The notes under the pieces: model-generated
Told to the model about the DNA's origin: nothing
What the model saw: the letters and a program-made list of their open reading frames with translations, nothing else
The model's database searches: none
Translations under genes and position numbers: made by a program
Part shown: positions 61,981 to 64,000 of the stretch, in pieces
Numbering within the stretch: the first letter of the stretch is position 1
How the letters are laid out: each line of letters begins with the position of its first letter
Assembly (NCBI GenBank): GCA_026168455.1
Contig: CM047428.1
Location: forward strand, 18,504,759-18,568,758
DNA: 64,000 bases
Source of the DNA: Theocolax elegans
Taxonomy: Eukaryota > Arthropoda > Insecta > Hymenoptera > Cerocephalidae
Direction: 5' to 3'

Positions 61981-64000
61981 CTCTCTTGCTACTATACTAC
62001 TCGGTCTTCTCACCTGGAACCCTTCTTACCTGCTTGGTATACGCCTTCGGAAAGACTCGACGTTGACTTCCTCGACCGCGAGATACACAGGGTGTGCTTT
62101 AAGTTTTCGTAGGTTACAACGCTTAGAGTCGTTTTGTCGACAGGTGTTGACGATCCCAAATTGAAATATCGATCATTTTTTAACTCGGCACAATCATTTC
62201 ATTCTTTTTTTTCTAGTACGTTATTTATTTTCAATTTTTCAGGATTTCAGTTCAAATAACCGCGTAATACGCTTTTAATGTCATCTATGATGTATTACAT
62301 TTTTACAATATTGTTATAAGTTTACTGAAGATGTAATTATACATTTATGTTAATTCTAGTAATCCCTTCTTAAATAAGCATTATAAATTACTATATTTTA
62401 TTTGTTATTATTTATATTTTTTTTTAAAAATAGATGATACAGGTTTTATAATAATTTATGTAGTACATACGGTTATCTAAAAATATAAGATTATATAAGT
62501 TACACTTTTTCCTAATTGGTTAAACAATTTATAATTATAAAAATATATAATTTTATAAAAGCTTTATATAAACTCCCTAAAATTTAAATAATCTGATGTT
62601 AGCTACGCATTTACAAAACTTCCTAGAAGTTTAAATATTTTGTAAAAAAAATGAAAATTTCAATTCTCGAAATTCAACGATTAACCTATCATTGTCAACT
62701 TGAATAACAGTATATTCTAACACACTTAGAAAAGTTGAGTCGTCCAAAGATGCAAAGATGGTCAAGGTATAATATATATTTTTCCTTACGAGGTTTCCTT
62801 TTTTTATCGTCCAAGAGAAAAAAAGACCCTTTGGACTATGCTCTAGAGAGGTAAACGTAAATCAAGCAACAGAGATTTGTATGCAACAGACGCATCGCTG
62901 TCACGTATCCCCGTTAAACCGCTTTCGTTTGGGTTCTTCCTGATCTCAGCGAAATTCGGAGAATGACCTGGAACTAAAAGGGACATGATCGAAATTAAAA
63001 GAGGTACCGGCTATTTTGGAATGATATGTTCTTAAACTCGAAAAAATATATAAAATATATAACCGAAAATTATATGCGAGTGGAATTTTTTATTATTGTT
63101 CACTTAAATTGTTTAAATGTGTGTTTATATATGTATATAATCGAATTCAAATGATTTTTTAACGTAATAAGATATGTATATACTCTCTCCGTGTAGATTA
63201 ATAAAATTATAATCAATTCTGTAACAATGAAACCTTTTTGATCTCGAAGCATCTTTTATTTCTTAATTCTACAAAAAAGTTGTCTAATCGTATACTATTA
63301 TCCATACCTGTGCAAACGCGTAACTCGTAATTTGTGGAGTTGAAAAAAAATACTTCTAAATAGAAATTATACCTCAAGTATACACGAAAGTACGTTTTCT
63401 AACAGTAGGCTTCACGTATACGAAACAACTTTTTTCCTGACTCCTCGACGTTTGTGTCGCGCAACCTACATAATACGCGCTAAAACACTTGGTGTACTCT
63501 GGTGCGCGGTTGTCTCCGTGAAAACTCAAAAGTCAACTACGGGGTTTAGATGGCAACATTAACGAGAGCAACAATTACGCCGATAAAACTCCACGGTGAA
63601 CCATAAGAAAAAGGAAAAAACATAAAAAAAAAAGAAGAGAGAAGAAAAAAAGAATCAGTGAACCAGGAAGTGGAAAAAAGTTCCCACAGTCATCTCCTGG
63701 GATGAGTGTAAACAATCGGCGACGCTGCCCTCGAAAATAGCAATACCAAACAAAACAACGAAACGGGCATATTCCAGAGGGGAAAGACGCGGAAGGGAAG
63801 GGAGGGCGAGGCGGGGAAGTGAAGGGGGGTGGGGTAGAGAGAGAATGGGATGATTTTCAACAACACCCGTTATACAATGAACCCCCCGGACGGTCGCGCG
63901 AGCGGCTTTGATTCGTCGCTAGTAGCGCACGACAGGTAGCAAAGCGAGTGGAGAAAGAAGAAGAATAAGAAGAAGGGGAGTGAAGAAAAGCGAGTAGACG
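61510..64000. other. Non-coding stretch to the window end
   Basis: A GA run lies at about 61733-61750 and a CTTT repeat at 61945-61985. Minus-strand donor-like sites are AAGCAG|GTAAGA (last exonic base about 62034), TTCCAG|GTGAGA (about 62010) and GCACAG|GTATGG (63308). From about 63.4 kb the sequence becomes CpG- and GA-rich up to the end, which may be the start of a promoter or 5' exon outside the window. Confidence 0.55.
61945..61985. repeat. CTTT tetranucleotide microsatellite
   Basis: About ten CTTT units ending in a short CT run; it explains the FFLSFFLS-type ORF at 61922-62164. Confidence 0.95.

Noticed and set aside
305..63310. Recurring CAG|GTAT motif as evidence of many exons or recursive splice sites
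   Set aside because: It occurs on both strands throughout AT-rich sequence, without coding exons or polypyrimidine tracts in a consistent place.
1..64000. Telomeric TTAGG arrays
   Set aside because: None seen, so no sign that the window is at a chromosome end.

Overview
This window reads as a non-coding stretch of an animal genome, most likely an insect and probably a hymenopteran such as an ant. The grounds are an AT-rich background with CpG-rich patches that are not CpG-depleted, very dense GA, CA and AT microsatellites, intron-style splice signals, and a conserved insect microRNA. No open reading frame is long or distinctive enough to be called a confident protein-coding gene; most ORFs are low-complexity shadows of microsatellites or repeats.

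The one gene I can name with confidence is the microRNA mir-263a on the minus strand at about 10.46-10.55 kb. Its 5p arm matches the insect miR-263a sequence as I know it, and it folds into a good hairpin. No protein-coding host gene is visible around it, so it is probably carried by a long non-coding primary transcript, like bereft in Drosophila. One weak candidate coding exon lies at about 61.34-61.51 kb (minus).

Layout. 0-26 kb: microsatellite-rich unique sequence with a 671-bp TTAA-flanked inverted-repeat element (5.68-6.35 kb), mir-263a, a degenerate tRNA-like remnant (19.8 kb), and a GC-rich, possibly promoter-like island at 22.9-23.75 kb. 26.2-31.3 kb: a 2.2-kb direct duplication with a short minisatellite in its spacer, then a second TTAA-flanked element (31.39-31.76 kb). 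38-43 kb: a head-to-tail duplication of a 2.5-kb unit. 43.55-48.87 kb: a 24-copy satellite of about 224 bp whose unit carries an unvarying hairpin with 16-bp perfect arms. 49.0-50.0 kb: a CpG-rich patch with an NRF1/Ewg-type site, followed by two diverged copies of an exon-donor-intron-acceptor-exon unit, which looks like a spliced non-coding transcript. 50.07-51.4 kb: a roughly 400-bp tandem repeat, then a compact hairpin. 52.5-58.25 kb: a mosaic of repeated blocks (X-Y, X-Z, x-Y-Z) that looks like two haplotypes, with and without a small foldback element (Y), laid end to end.

The copies in the three large duplications differ mainly by one-base changes in homopolymer length. This points to uncollapsed haplotypes or gap filling with noisy long reads, so these blocks should not be read as real segmental duplications without checking. 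The most biologically interesting part is 43.5-51.6 kb: the hairpin satellite, the duplicated spliced unit and the flanking 400-bp repeat.
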